Shown here piece by piece: positions 8,217 to 15,938 of a stretch of 27,134 bases of DNA. The stretch's first letter is position 1; each line of letters starts with the position of its first letter. The DNA is from Erythrobacter sp. UBA2510 (lineage in GTDB: Bacteria > Pseudomonadota > Alphaproteobacteria > Sphingomonadales > Sphingomonadaceae). A model generated the notes under the pieces. That model made no database searches and was not told the DNA's origin. It saw nothing but the letters and a program-made list of their open reading frames with translations. The stretch lies in NCBI GenBank assembly GCA_002341345.1, contig DDNW01000190.1:1-27134 (forward strand). Reading direction: 5' to 3'. The position numbers and the translations under genes were made by a program.

Positions 8217-8415
8217 CATCGCCGTTTGCACTCCTATAGAACCGCCGCCGCGCGCCTGTAGCCGCCCTATGGCGTAGTGCGACGCCGCTGATTATTCGAG
8301 AAGCATCGGGGGTAGGATCAACGGCCCACACTTTCGAGCCTCCCGATGGCAAGTTGCCTCTGCCGCCGCCGTAGATACCGCTTGGTCGGATTGCGTAGTG
8401 CAATTACCTCGGCAG

Positions 8416-9363
8416 ATGAGGGGAACGCGATTGAATCCTTGGCCAGTGATACCCGCCGACGTTGTTGCCTGGTTCCGTGGCGTCTTCGCGGACGCAAACC
8501 GCCACGTATGTGAGCGCCTGGCCAATCTCCCCAATATCCGCGAGACATCGCTCGATGACGGATTGATTGAAGCGCTGATCCCCAACAGTGCGCCGACGCT
8601 CCTGCCTTCGGGCGCGATCATCCGCATGGATACTCACAACATCGGTGGTTTGCGGCGCCTAGGCGCTCCCCATTGGGATTGGGATTTTCCGCAACGCCGG
8701 CGTTGGGAAACGGCGGATATTGCGATCCTCGTCTTCGTCTATCGACAAGACAAGCTGGTGGCGAAGAAGATTGGCCTGCTCCAATCCAAACGTCTCTTTC
8801 CGACTAACCATGATGTCGAAGACGAAGATGAAATTGGTTTCCTTCATGGCATGAATGCGTTCATCCGCCGCGATGGGCAGCAAGCAGCCGCCGCACTCCA
8901 CCGAACCTACAGCTTCGACGAAACCTGCACCTTCGCCGCAATTCAGGCTGGACACCGACAGGTCGAACTGATCGACACGCTCAATCGGGATTTCGGCAAG
9001 GCCGTCTTCTACCTGCTCTACGCACCGCCTGAGCTTCCCTACGCAGTTACCTACCCCCTGCGAAAACGAATCCGCGTTGGCGACATGCCGGTCGGAAATC
9101 GGGTGGTCGATGCCGACAACCTCCACCGCGCTCTTGTCGAACTCAATGACGGCCAATCTCCCACCTTCAGCCTGCTGAAATCCGCCTGCGTCGGGCGGGA
9201 TTGGCCGCTCGAAACCTGGGCTGCCGATCTGCTGCTGACCTGTCAGGTTGGACAGCAGTTCGATGACAGCAATGACGATCGCGTCCGCTATTTCCTCGAA
9301 CGCCGATCGGGGCCCATTGGGGCGGCTCTCGCTGCATCAATTACCCTGCCGGGCGAGGCCTGA
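8416..9363 (+). CDS. Unrecognised protein, possible PD-(D/E)xK-like nuclease
   Basis: I do not recognise a named family. The product is about 315 residues, with no signal peptide or membrane helix. The N-terminal third carries LPNIRETSLDDGLIEAL (38-54) and PSGAIIRMDTHNIGGLR (64-80). A beta-strand-like stretch follows, with Glu98, Asp101 and then Gln123-Ser-Lys125 (IGLLQSKRL). An acidic residue followed by (E/Q)xK across two strands resembles the PD-(D/E)xK nuclease core, with Glu43 as a possible extra ligand; this is inference. The start is uncertain: GTG 8398, ATG 8416, or TTG 8431, which alone has an AGGGGA site 6 nt upstream. The downstream partner starts 3 nt after its stop, so the two probably act together. 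Confidence 0.6.
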   Translation: MRGTRLNPWPVIPADVVAWFRGVFADANRHVCERLANLPNIRETSLDDGLIEALIPNSAPTLLPSGAIIRMDTHNIGGLRRLGAPHWDWDFPQRRRWETADIAILVFVYRQDKLVAKKIGLLQSKRLFPTNHDVEDEDEIGFLHGMNAFIRRDGQQAAAALHRTYSFDETCTFAAIQAGHRQVELIDTLNRDFGKAVFYLLYAPPELPYAVTYPLRKRIRVGDMPVGNRVVDADNLHRALVELNDGQSPTFSLLKSACVGRDWPLETWAADLLLTCQVGQQFDDSNDDRVRYFLERRSGPIGAALAASITLPGEA

Positions 9364-9366
9364 GCC

Positions 9367-9981
9367 GTGCGAAGTGGCGATATCCCCTTCAAGTTCGATC
9401 TGACCGATCTCCTCGCCCGCGCTCGCCGCCAAGTCGCTGGCCGGATAGGTGACGTCACCTTGAACTTGCCTTTCATCAGCATTGCGGTCAGCCCTAAAGA
9501 TCGCGAGCGCCGTGTGGCGCGCGAGATCGTCCTCCGTTTGCGCGATCGGCGCGTCCTATCTGCGTGGGAATGTTGCGACGATTGCATCGAGAGAGCTCTC
9601 ACTTCGCTCAAGGAAATCCGCCAGTTGATCGTCGACAAAGAGGTGGAACTCGCCGAGTTGCAGGACGGACCGCTGTTCCTTCTGCTCGATGCGATGGCGA
9701 CTGGTATTCGACAGTTTATGACTTACGAGGAGCTGTTGCGGCGCGACAAGGATGCGCCCCCGCATCCACGTTTCGGCGAGTTTCATCGACCGCCGGACGT
9801 GCGCCAAGCCTATTTCGACGGCCTCGAAATCTTACGCGGACACCTGAGCCGGTGTCTCGGGCAGATCGCGCTCATTGCCGGCATGCCCGTGCCGACCGAA
9901 GGCATCATTGAGAACTACCAGGGGCCGTGGCAGCTAGAAGCCTACGAGGCGCCGCCTCTGCTGCCACCACCCCCCGAATGA
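9367..9981 (+). CDS. Unrecognised partner protein in a two-gene operon
   Basis: This 204-residue cytoplasmic-looking protein has no family I can name. It starts at a GTG with GGCGAGG upstream, 3 nt after the preceding stop. Visible features are LNLPFISIAVSPKDRERRVAREIV (33-55), a Cys cluster (Cys69, Cys70, Cys73 in WECCDDCIERAL), a charged helical middle (75-100), and a Pro-rich tail (196-203). The tight spacing points to one functional unit with the upstream gene. Its place beside a SIR2-Argonaute pair inside the same repeat-bounded unit suggests a defence role, but nothing in the sequence itself proves one. Confidence 0.6.
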   Translation: MRSGDIPFKFDLTDLLARARRQVAGRIGDVTLNLPFISIAVSPKDRERRVAREIVLRLRDRRVLSAWECCDDCIERALTSLKEIRQLIVDKEVELAELQDGPLFLLLDAMATGIRQFMTYEELLRRDKDAPPHPRFGEFHRPPDVRQAYFDGLEILRGHLSRCLGQIALIAGMPVPTEGIIENYQGPWQLEAYEAPPLLPPPPE

Positions 9982-10062
9982 CCTGCGCTACGGCTGCTCG
10001 GAAGCCCAGGCGCTTACAACGGTGGCGTCGCTTCCCGCACCTGCCGATCACAAGGTTGAGCC

Positions 10063-10081
10063 TAGAGAACCATTAGAGAAC
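10063..10081. repeat. Short tandem motif in the SIR2 promoter region
   Basis: TAGAGAAC occurs twice (10063-10070 and 10074-10081) with an 11-bp period, about one helical turn, some 45-60 nt upstream of the SIR2-APAZ start. It lies in the 144-bp gap between the two gene pairs, where a separate promoter is expected. It could be a tandem operator; chance cannot be excluded. Confidence 0.35.
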
Positions 10082-10125
10082 AAAATCTGCTGGCGAAGGC
10101 TTGTGGATCGGTTAGGCATGGGCGG

Positions 10126-11859
10126 ATGGAGAGCATAACGAGCCCGAGCGAGCTATCGAGCGATGACTTTGTGCGGCGCTTCGCGCTGCGCCCCGGCCAA
10201 TTAATGTGGCTCCTTGGCGCGGGTGCGTCGGTTTCAGCCGGCATCCCCAGCGCTTGGGATATGATCTGGCAATTCAAGCAAACGTTGTTCGTTGCCCAAC
10301 GCAAGGCGTCGCCGCAGAGTGTCGCCGATCTCGGTAATCCTGCGATCCGCGCGCTGTTAGACTCGCACATTGCGAGTTCCGAGCGACTACCGTCGCCGGG
10401 TTCACCGGATGAATACGCGGCGCTCTTCGAAGCAACCTACCCGGTGGAGCGCGATCGCACGACTTTTATTCAAGGCATGATTAGCGGCGCGAAGCTGGCC
10501 TATGGCCATCTTGCCCTCGCCTCGCTTCTAAAAGCGGGCCACACTCAGCTCGTCTGGACGACCAATTTCGACCACTTGATCGAAGATGCCTGCGCGAGAA
10601 CGTATGGCACAACGGGCACGTTGAGCGTCGTTGCACTCGACGCTCCGGAACTGGCGGGGCAATTGATCGGCGCGCAAAAATGGCCCATCGCAGTGAAGCT
10701 GCACGGCGATTTCCGCTCGCGTCGGCTTAAGAACACGACCGATGAGCTGCGCCAGCAGGATGCGGCGCTTCGTCAGCAGCTCGTGGATGCCTGCCGACGA
10801 TCCGGCCTCGTAGTCGCCGGCTACAGCGGACGCGACGATTCAGTGATGGACGCGCTTGAAACGGCGCTCAATCAGCCGGGCGGTTATCCTGGCGGACTGT
10901 TCTGGCTGCATCGCGGTAGCGATCCACCGCTCGGGCGGGTCATCCGACTTCTCCAGCGCGCCAGCGACGCGGGCGTTGAGTGCGGGCTGGTGCGGATTGA
11001 GAGCTTCGATGAGATATTACGTGATCTCGTGCGGCTGCTGCCCGCGCTCGACACATCCGCTCTCAACGCGCTGGCAACAGGACGGTCGCGCGTGTCGGGC
11101 GCTCCCGAGCCCTCGGGCCAGCGGGGCTGGCCCCTCATTCGGCTCAACGGGCTTGCCGTCACCATCCCGGCCAATTGCCGCAAGCTGGTATGCACGATCG
11201 AGGGTGTCGCAGCGGCGCGTTCGGCGGTCGCCGAGGCGAACGCGCGCCTGATCGTGACGCGCACGCAAGCGGGCGTGCTCGGTTTCGGCAGCGATGCCGA
11301 GTTCCGTCGAGTGTTCGACCCGTTCGGAATCACTGCGTTCGATCTGGCCACCTTCGAGAAGCGGCGCCTGCGCTATGAGTCCGGCGAACGCGGCCTGCTA
11401 CGCGATGCCTTGGTAGAGGCGCTGTGTGCCGCCAAGAATGTTCGTGCGATCCGCCGCCGCAGCGCTGATTTGCTCGTGCCAGTAGATCCCGCCGACAGCG
11501 CATGGGATGGGCTTCGCGCGATAACTCATCAGACGACTGGCACCGTGCCCAAACACCCGGACCTGAAATGGCACGAGGGGGTCGGGGTCCGGCTTGACTG
11601 GGCAGACGACGGTCTTTGGCTGCTGCTTGATCCAAAGATCGTGTTTGAGGGTGTCACGGACGCGACCAAAGCGATCACCGCCGACTTCGCGCGCGAACGG
11701 ACGGTGAAGCGCTATAATCGTGATCTCGATCGGCTTATCGATTTTTGGGCAAAGCGCCTTGCCGGCGAAGCGCTTCTGGCGCTGTCGATTGGCGACGGGA
11801 TCGATGCTCGCTTCGCAGTCGGGAAGAACACGGCCTTCTCCAAGCTGGTGCAGCCATGA
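10126..11859 (+). CDS. SIR2-APAZ effector of a short Argonaute (SPARSA) system
   Basis: This 577-residue protein has an N-terminal SIR2-like NADase domain: GAGAS (31-35) for NAD binding, TTNFDH (145-150), and KLHGD with the probable catalytic His193 (191-195). It lacks the Cys4 zinc site of deacetylase sirtuins, so NAD+ hydrolysis is more likely than deacetylation. The C-terminal half (from about residue 340, RLNGLAVTIPANCRKLV) has the position and composition of an APAZ domain, which binds short Argonautes. The stop overlaps the Argonaute ATG (ATGA). In characterised SPARSA systems, guide-directed recognition of invader DNA activates NAD+ depletion and abortive infection; the same role is inferred here. 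Confidence 0.88.
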   Translation: MESITSPSELSSDDFVRRFALRPGQLMWLLGAGASVSAGIPSAWDMIWQFKQTLFVAQRKASPQSVADLGNPAIRALLDSHIASSERLPSPGSPDEYAALFEATYPVERDRTTFIQGMISGAKLAYGHLALASLLKAGHTQLVWTTNFDHLIEDACARTYGTTGTLSVVALDAPELAGQLIGAQKWPIAVKLHGDFRSRRLKNTTDELRQQDAALRQQLVDACRRSGLVVAGYSGRDDSVMDALETALNQPGGYPGGLFWLHRGSDPPLGRVIRLLQRASDAGVECGLVRIESFDEILRDLVRLLPALDTSALNALATGRSRVSGAPEPSGQRGWPLIRLNGLAVTIPANCRKLVCTIEGVAAARSAVAEANARLIVTRTQAGVLGFGSDAEFRRVFDPFGITAFDLATFEKRRLRYESGERGLLRDALVEALCAAKNVRAIRRRSADLLVPVDPADSAWDGLRAITHQTTGTVPKHPDLKWHEGVGVRLDWADDGLWLLLDPKIVFEGVTDATKAITADFARERTVKRYNRDLDRLIDFWAKRLAGEALLALSIGDGIDARFAVGKNTAFSKLVQP

Positions 11860-13271
11860 CGAGCGAGATCGCCCCGACCATATGGTATCCCGAACCCGAG
11901 CTGGTGTTCCATCCCGAGCGAACGAGCGAGCGGGACATTCATCCGCTGCGCGGGCTCAAGCGGTTCGGCCCCCATTCGCGCGGATTGGTGCAATCGCCGA
12001 TCCGGGTAGCGACGCTGGCCCCGAAGGGCGAGTCCGAGCGACTGTTCGCATTCATGCGTGAGCTGAGCCAGAGCGTGCGCCCGGTCGAGCGAACCGACTA
12101 TCTGCCGGATTGGCCGGGCTTCAATACCGTGTTCGACATGCGCGTGACGGCGGCAACCAAGAAATGCCGTGTCGAGCTGGACGGATCGTTTGAGAGCGAG
12201 ATGGCACAATCGGCGATGCCGCACGTGTTGCTCGCCGAACAGCTCGTTCGTGCGATCCAGCCCCTTGAGGCGTTCCGCAGCGACTTCGATGTCTTGTTCA
12301 TCTACCTACCGCAGCGGTGGGAGCGTGGCTTCTACGGCGCGGGGGACGATTTCGATCTCCACGATCATCTCAAAGCCTATACGGCCGCGCGCGGGATGCC
12401 GATCCAGATCGTGCGCGAAGACAAGGCGCTCGCTTATCGCTGCCGTGCGAGCGTGATGTGGCGAGTCGGGCTGGCGCTGTATGCCAAGGCCGGCGGCGTT
12501 CCCTGGAAGCTAGCCGACGTGGACCCAGAAACAGCCTATGTCGGCATTTCCTATGCGGTGCGGTCGAACGGTGCCGACAAACCGCGATTTGTGACTTGTT
12601 GCAGCCAGGTGTTCGACGCGGAGGGCGCCGGCTTGGAGTTTATCGCCTACGATACCGCCGACGTGCAGGTGCAACGCGATAATCCCTTTTTATCGCAGGC
12701 TGAGATGTTCCGTGTCATCACGCGGTCGATGACGCTGTATCGTCACCGGCATGGCGGACGCTCGCCGCGCCGGGTCATGGTCCACAAATCGACCGAGTTC
12801 AAAGACGCAGAAGTGCTCGGCTGCTTCGAGGCACTACCGCTGTGCGAGGCGGTCGATTTGATTCAGGTGGTCGAGGATGTGGGCTGGCGCGGCGCGCGTT
12901 GGGAACGCGACCAAGCCAATTCGGGAGGTAAGGCGGCGGCGTTTCCAATTAAGCGTGGCTCACTGATCGGGCTTGGCGAGCGCGAGGCACTACTGTGGAT
13001 GCACGGTGCCGTGGAGACTTTGGGACCGAAAACCTATTTTCAGGGTCAGCGCGGCACGCCGCGTCCGATCCGACTTGTCCGCCATGCCGGGCACGGCACG
13101 TGGGACGACAGCGCCCGCGCGGCGCTCGCCTTGTCGAAGATGAACTGGAACAATGACGGGCTGTATGATCCGCTACCCGTAACGATGAGTTATGCGAAGG
13201 TGCTGGCGCGCGTCCTCAAGCGCATGACGAATCTAGGCAGCACACCCTACCAATTCCGATTCTTCATGTAG
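11856..13271 (+). CDS. Short prokaryotic Argonaute (MID-PIWI, catalytically inactive)
   Basis: This 471-residue protein matches the usual length of short pAgos, with no N or PAZ domain. The MID domain (about 130-220) includes FIYLPQRWERGFY and the presumed guide 5'-phosphate pocket around MPIQIVREDKALAYRCRA (181-198). The PIWI domain (about 225-471) opens with AYVGISYAV, where the first catalytic Asp position is Ser232. The segment VMVHKSTEF (308-315) also lacks an Asp of the DEDX tetrad, so slicing is not expected. The C terminus shows PVTMSYAKVLARVLK and ends in aromatic residues. The start ATG overlaps the SIR2-APAZ stop, implying a heterodimer made by coupled translation. It acts as guide-dependent sensor for the NADase. 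Confidence 0.88.
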   Translation: MTSEIAPTIWYPEPELVFHPERTSERDIHPLRGLKRFGPHSRGLVQSPIRVATLAPKGESERLFAFMRELSQSVRPVERTDYLPDWPGFNTVFDMRVTAATKKCRVELDGSFESEMAQSAMPHVLLAEQLVRAIQPLEAFRSDFDVLFIYLPQRWERGFYGAGDDFDLHDHLKAYTAARGMPIQIVREDKALAYRCRASVMWRVGLALYAKAGGVPWKLADVDPETAYVGISYAVRSNGADKPRFVTCCSQVFDAEGAGLEFIAYDTADVQVQRDNPFLSQAEMFRVITRSMTLYRHRHGGRSPRRVMVHKSTEFKDAEVLGCFEALPLCEAVDLIQVVEDVGWRGARWERDQANSGGKAAAFPIKRGSLIGLGEREALLWMHGAVETLGPKTYFQGQRGTPRPIRLVRHAGHGTWDDSARAALALSKMNWNNDGLYDPLPVTMSYAKVLARVLKRMTNLGSTPYQFRFFM

Positions 13272-13422
13272 TGAAAGTTCGTTGCACCCACAGGATTCGA
13301 ACTTTTTGCCGTCGATGGCCGCCGTGCCTACGATCGTGTTAACACTGAGTTTTCGCTGATCGTAGCCTGTGCGGCTGACGCGCACAAACGGCGGCCGGCG
13401 GCGGAATTTGGTGCCCCGTGCA

Positions 13423-13442
13423 GGATAAACATAACGAATACA
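13423..13442 (+). repeat. 20-bp direct repeat, right copy
   Basis: This copy is identical to 8197-8216 (GGATAAACATAACGAATACA) and has the same orientation. It is preceded by TGGTGCCCCGTGCA, which on the minus strand ends GGGGCACCA like a tRNA acceptor end, and by a GC-rich inverted repeat (13390-13405). It lies 152 nt after the Argonaute stop and 167 nt before chrB, so it separates defence genes from metal-resistance genes. Confidence 0.8.
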
Positions 13443-13572
13443 TCCCGTTGTTCCTACTACCGTAGCGCCGCCAAACACCGAAACGAGCCAGCGATCGTCG
13501 CCGTCGAACGTCGCTTGCGCTTCGCCCGCAATCCGCACCCTTCCTGAACCGTTGCAGGATGGAGATATACGT

Positions 13573-13599
13573 GTTTCATTTCAACATCGGAAATGATAC
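13573..13599. promoter_or_regulatory. Dyad operator over the chrB promoter
   Basis: GTTTCATTT (13573-13581) and AAATGATAC (13591-13599) form an inverted repeat with 8 of 9 pairs and a 9-nt spacer. No Shine-Dalgarno site precedes the chrB ATG at 13609, so the mRNA may be leaderless. In that case a -10-like TACATA (13597-13602) and a weak -35-like TTTCAT (13574-13579) fall on the two arms, with 17 nt between. ChrB proteins are known chromate-responsive regulators, so self-repression through this site is plausible. Confidence 0.55.
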
Positions 13600-13608
13600 A
13601 TATGCGTT

Positions 13609-14562
13609 ATGGACGCTTCGCAAGACTCCGAGCATTGGCTAGCATTGCTGCACCAAATCCCTGCGAAGCCGCCCTATCTGCGTGTGAAAATCTGGCGCCG
13701 CTTGCAGGCGATTGGCGCAGTGCCGCTCAAGAACGCTGTTCATGTGCTCCCCCGTCGCGAGGAGAACGAAACCGCATTTCGCGACCTGCTGGCAGAGATC
13801 ACGACCAGCGGCGGCGAGGCGGTGCTGATCGACGCGCAGATGATCGAAGGCCAGAGCGACGTTGAGCTCCGCCAGCTTTTCGACGCTGCGCGGGATGCCG
13901 ATTATGACGAGCTGGCCCAAGCCGCACGGCAGTTGCTCGACACTGGGCCGGCGTCGGGGACCGAGATCTCAAAACTCCAGCGACGGCTTTCTGAGATTGT
14001 CCGGCTCGACTTCTTTGGCGCGCACGGTCGTCAAGGTGCCGAGGCGGCGCTGCGGGATTTGGACGAGAAGCGTTACGCCCATCCCGACGTCGGCCGCACA
14101 GGCGAAGCGGCTGCGGTGTCGCCCGCTGACCTCAAGCATCGCGTCTGGGTGACGCGGCGCGGCGTCCACGTCGATCGCATCGCCTGCGCTTGGCTGATCC
14201 GACGATTCATCGACCCCCACGCGAGCTTCAAGTTCGTCGATGGCAGGAGCTACACGTCCGATGCCGGCGAGCTGCGCTTCGATATGACCGATGCCGAGTT
14301 CACCCATGAGGGCGATCGGTGCAGCTTCGAGACCCTGCTGCTACGCGCCGAGCTGGACGGCGATCCGGGATTAGCCGCGATCGGGGAGATCATCCACGAC
14401 CTCGACATCGGCGACGACAAGTTTGAGCGGCCGGAAACGCCGGGACTCAGCGCGATGCTGTCAGGCGTGTGCGCGACGTTCGATGACGATCTCCAGCGCA
14501 TCGCCGGTGCCGGCGACGCGCTCGATGGCTTCTACGCCTACTTCACCCGGCAAAACCCGTGA
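13609..14562 (+). CDS. chrB: Chromate resistance protein/regulator ChrB
   Basis: This 317-residue protein has the two-part ChrB layout. The N-terminal domain starts near the first residues with HQIPAKPPYLRVKIWRRLQAIGAVPLKNAVHVLP (residues 16-48). The C-terminal chromate-resistance domain begins around 180 with VWVTRRGVHVDRIACAWLIRRFIDP. ChrB senses chromate and controls the chr operon in Ochrobactrum and relatives. It is the first gene of a plus-strand operon with chrA 71 nt downstream. The start ATG lacks a ribosome site, so leaderless translation is possible. No frameshift is seen. Confidence 0.93.
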   Translation: MDASQDSEHWLALLHQIPAKPPYLRVKIWRRLQAIGAVPLKNAVHVLPRREENETAFRDLLAEITTSGGEAVLIDAQMIEGQSDVELRQLFDAARDADYDELAQAARQLLDTGPASGTEISKLQRRLSEIVRLDFFGAHGRQGAEAALRDLDEKRYAHPDVGRTGEAAAVSPADLKHRVWVTRRGVHVDRIACAWLIRRFIDPHASFKFVDGRSYTSDAGELRFDMTDAEFTHEGDRCSFETLLLRAELDGDPGLAAIGEIIHDLDIGDDKFERPETPGLSAMLSGVCATFDDDLQRIAGAGDALDGFYAYFTRQNP

Positions 14563-14633
14563 AGTCGGGAGTCAGCGCAAGGCACTCGGCCCTCGGCCGA
14601 GAGATGACTGTTATAGCTTGAGGAACGTGGTGA

Positions 14634-15881
14634 ATGCAGACAAATGTACCGAGCGAGGCTGTAGGTTCTGCGGAAGGTCAAGGCATTTTGCCGCAGCTTT
14701 CGTATGCACAGATCTTCGCCAAGTTCTTGCGGTTCGGTTTCCTGGCATGGGGTGGCCCGATCGCCCAAATCGCCATGATCCGCCGCGAGTTGGTCGACGA
14801 GGAACACTGGGTCTCAAGTGCCAGGTTCAACCGCATCCTAGCCGTGTATCAGGTGCTCCCCGGTCCGGAGGCTCACGAGCTATGCGTCTTCTTCGGCACG
14901 CTTCCTAAAGGAAAGCTCGGCGGTCTTCTTGCAGGCCTGGGATTCATGATGCCGGGCTTTGTCCTAATGTTCGCGCTGTCCTGGCTGTATCTCTCCACCG
15001 GGATCATGCAGACTGCCGCCGCAACCGCGGCATTTCTCGGAGTGCAACCGGCCGTCATCGCCCTGATCGTGCGCGCCGTGCACCGGATTGGCGGTCACAT
15101 CCTGCTCGACCGCTGGCTTTGGGGTATCGCGGGCGTCGCCGGCCTAGCGGCCCTCGTCGGCACGCCGTTCTGGCTCACCCTGCCGATCGCGGGCCTCGTC
15201 TATATGTTCGCGACGCGCCGTCAGCGGGTGACGGCCGGCCTGCTCATGGCCGTGCTCGTCGGGCTCGGGCTCTACTTCGCCTGGGTCACTTTCGCCGGTC
15301 CGGTTGGTGGAGATGCGGTCTCGGCGCAACCCGTCGCAAACCAAGAACCGTCGCTGCTGGATCTTTTCATCTCGGGCCTCAAGGCCGGGCTCCTCACCTT
15401 TGGCGGGGCCTACACAGTCATCCCGTTCCTGCGTGCCGATGCGGTTGGCAATGGATGGATGACGGATGCGCAGTTCCTCGACGGGCTCGCCCTATCGGGG
15501 ATTCTGCCGGCACCCCTGATCATCTTCTCGACGTTCATCGGATATTTCGGCGGCGGCCCACTCGGAGCGATCGTGATGACGATCGGCATCTTCCTGCCGG
15601 CATTCAGCTTTTCTCTGTTCTTTCATGACCAGCTTGAACGGCTGGTGGACAACGAAAAGATCAAGACCTTCCTAGAGGGAATATCAGCAGCGGTCGTCGG
15701 GCTGATCGCCGCCACGACGCTGGAACTAGGGCAAAAGACTCTCGTGAACGTGCCCGGCGTGGTGATCCCGCTCGCGATCTTCGCCGTCGCCCTCGCGCTC
15801 CTTTACGTGTTCAAGGCCAAAACGACGATCCTGTGGGTTGTTCTCGCCGCGGCGGGGGCGGGCCTCGTCCTGTTCGGATGA
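14634..15881 (+). CDS. chrA: Chromate efflux transporter ChrA
   Basis: This 415-residue long-chain CHR-family transporter expels chromate from the cytoplasm using the proton motive force. The two homologous halves are visible. The first has FLRFGFLAWGGPIAQI (about 22-37) and the LPGPEAHEL motif (80-88). The second has a matching GLKAGLLTFGGAYTVIPFL near residue 250 and LPAPLIIFSTFIGYFGGG near 290. About ten membrane helices are expected. A GAGG site lies about 10 nt before the ATG. It is the main resistance determinant of the operon. Confidence 0.95.
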   Translation: MQTNVPSEAVGSAEGQGILPQLSYAQIFAKFLRFGFLAWGGPIAQIAMIRRELVDEEHWVSSARFNRILAVYQVLPGPEAHELCVFFGTLPKGKLGGLLAGLGFMMPGFVLMFALSWLYLSTGIMQTAAATAAFLGVQPAVIALIVRAVHRIGGHILLDRWLWGIAGVAGLAALVGTPFWLTLPIAGLVYMFATRRQRVTAGLLMAVLVGLGLYFAWVTFAGPVGGDAVSAQPVANQEPSLLDLFISGLKAGLLTFGGAYTVIPFLRADAVGNGWMTDAQFLDGLALSGILPAPLIIFSTFIGYFGGGPLGAIVMTIGIFLPAFSFSLFFHDQLERLVDNEKIKTFLEGISAAVVGLIAATTLELGQKTLVNVPGVVIPLAIFAVALALLYVFKAKTTILWVVLAAAGAGLVLFG

Positions 15882-15938
15882 TCGCGACGCACCGTCACTC
15901 TTACGCAGCCTAATCAATCATATTGGAAAGGACCGAAT

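Larger units (their letters stand above)
7984..8415. other. Gene-free junction region
   Basis: These roughly 430 bases hold no convincing gene. They contain a minus-strand terminator (8150-8173), a tRNA 3'-end-like segment (about 8183-8200), and the left copy of a 20-bp direct repeat (8197-8216). Reading frames across the region are short and lack ribosome sites. I interpret it as the junction between chromosome and accessory DNA. Confidence 0.6.
13272..13608. other. Gene-free junction between the defence unit and the chromate operon
   Basis: These 337 bases carry no convincing gene. They hold a tRNA T-arm-like segment on the minus strand (about 13280-13302), a second tRNA 3'-end-like segment (about 13409-13426), the right 20-bp direct repeat (13423-13442), and a dyad operator (13573-13599) before chrB. 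A 101-codon minus-strand frame crosses the region but lacks a ribosome site and matches no family I know. Confidence 0.6.

Noticed and set aside
13276..13302. Intact tRNA on the minus strand
   Set aside because: The T-loop is canonical, but the 5' T-stem, anticodon arm, D-arm and 5' acceptor strand cannot be formed from the flanking bases. It is at most a 3' fragment.
13233..13538. Minus-strand frame of 101 codons across the right repeat, sharing CIRYVYP with a frame across the left repeat
   Set aside because: The shared residues come from the 20-bp DNA repeat. Outside it the two frames differ, neither has a ribosome site, and one runs through a terminator stem. A decayed common gene cannot be excluded but is not supported.
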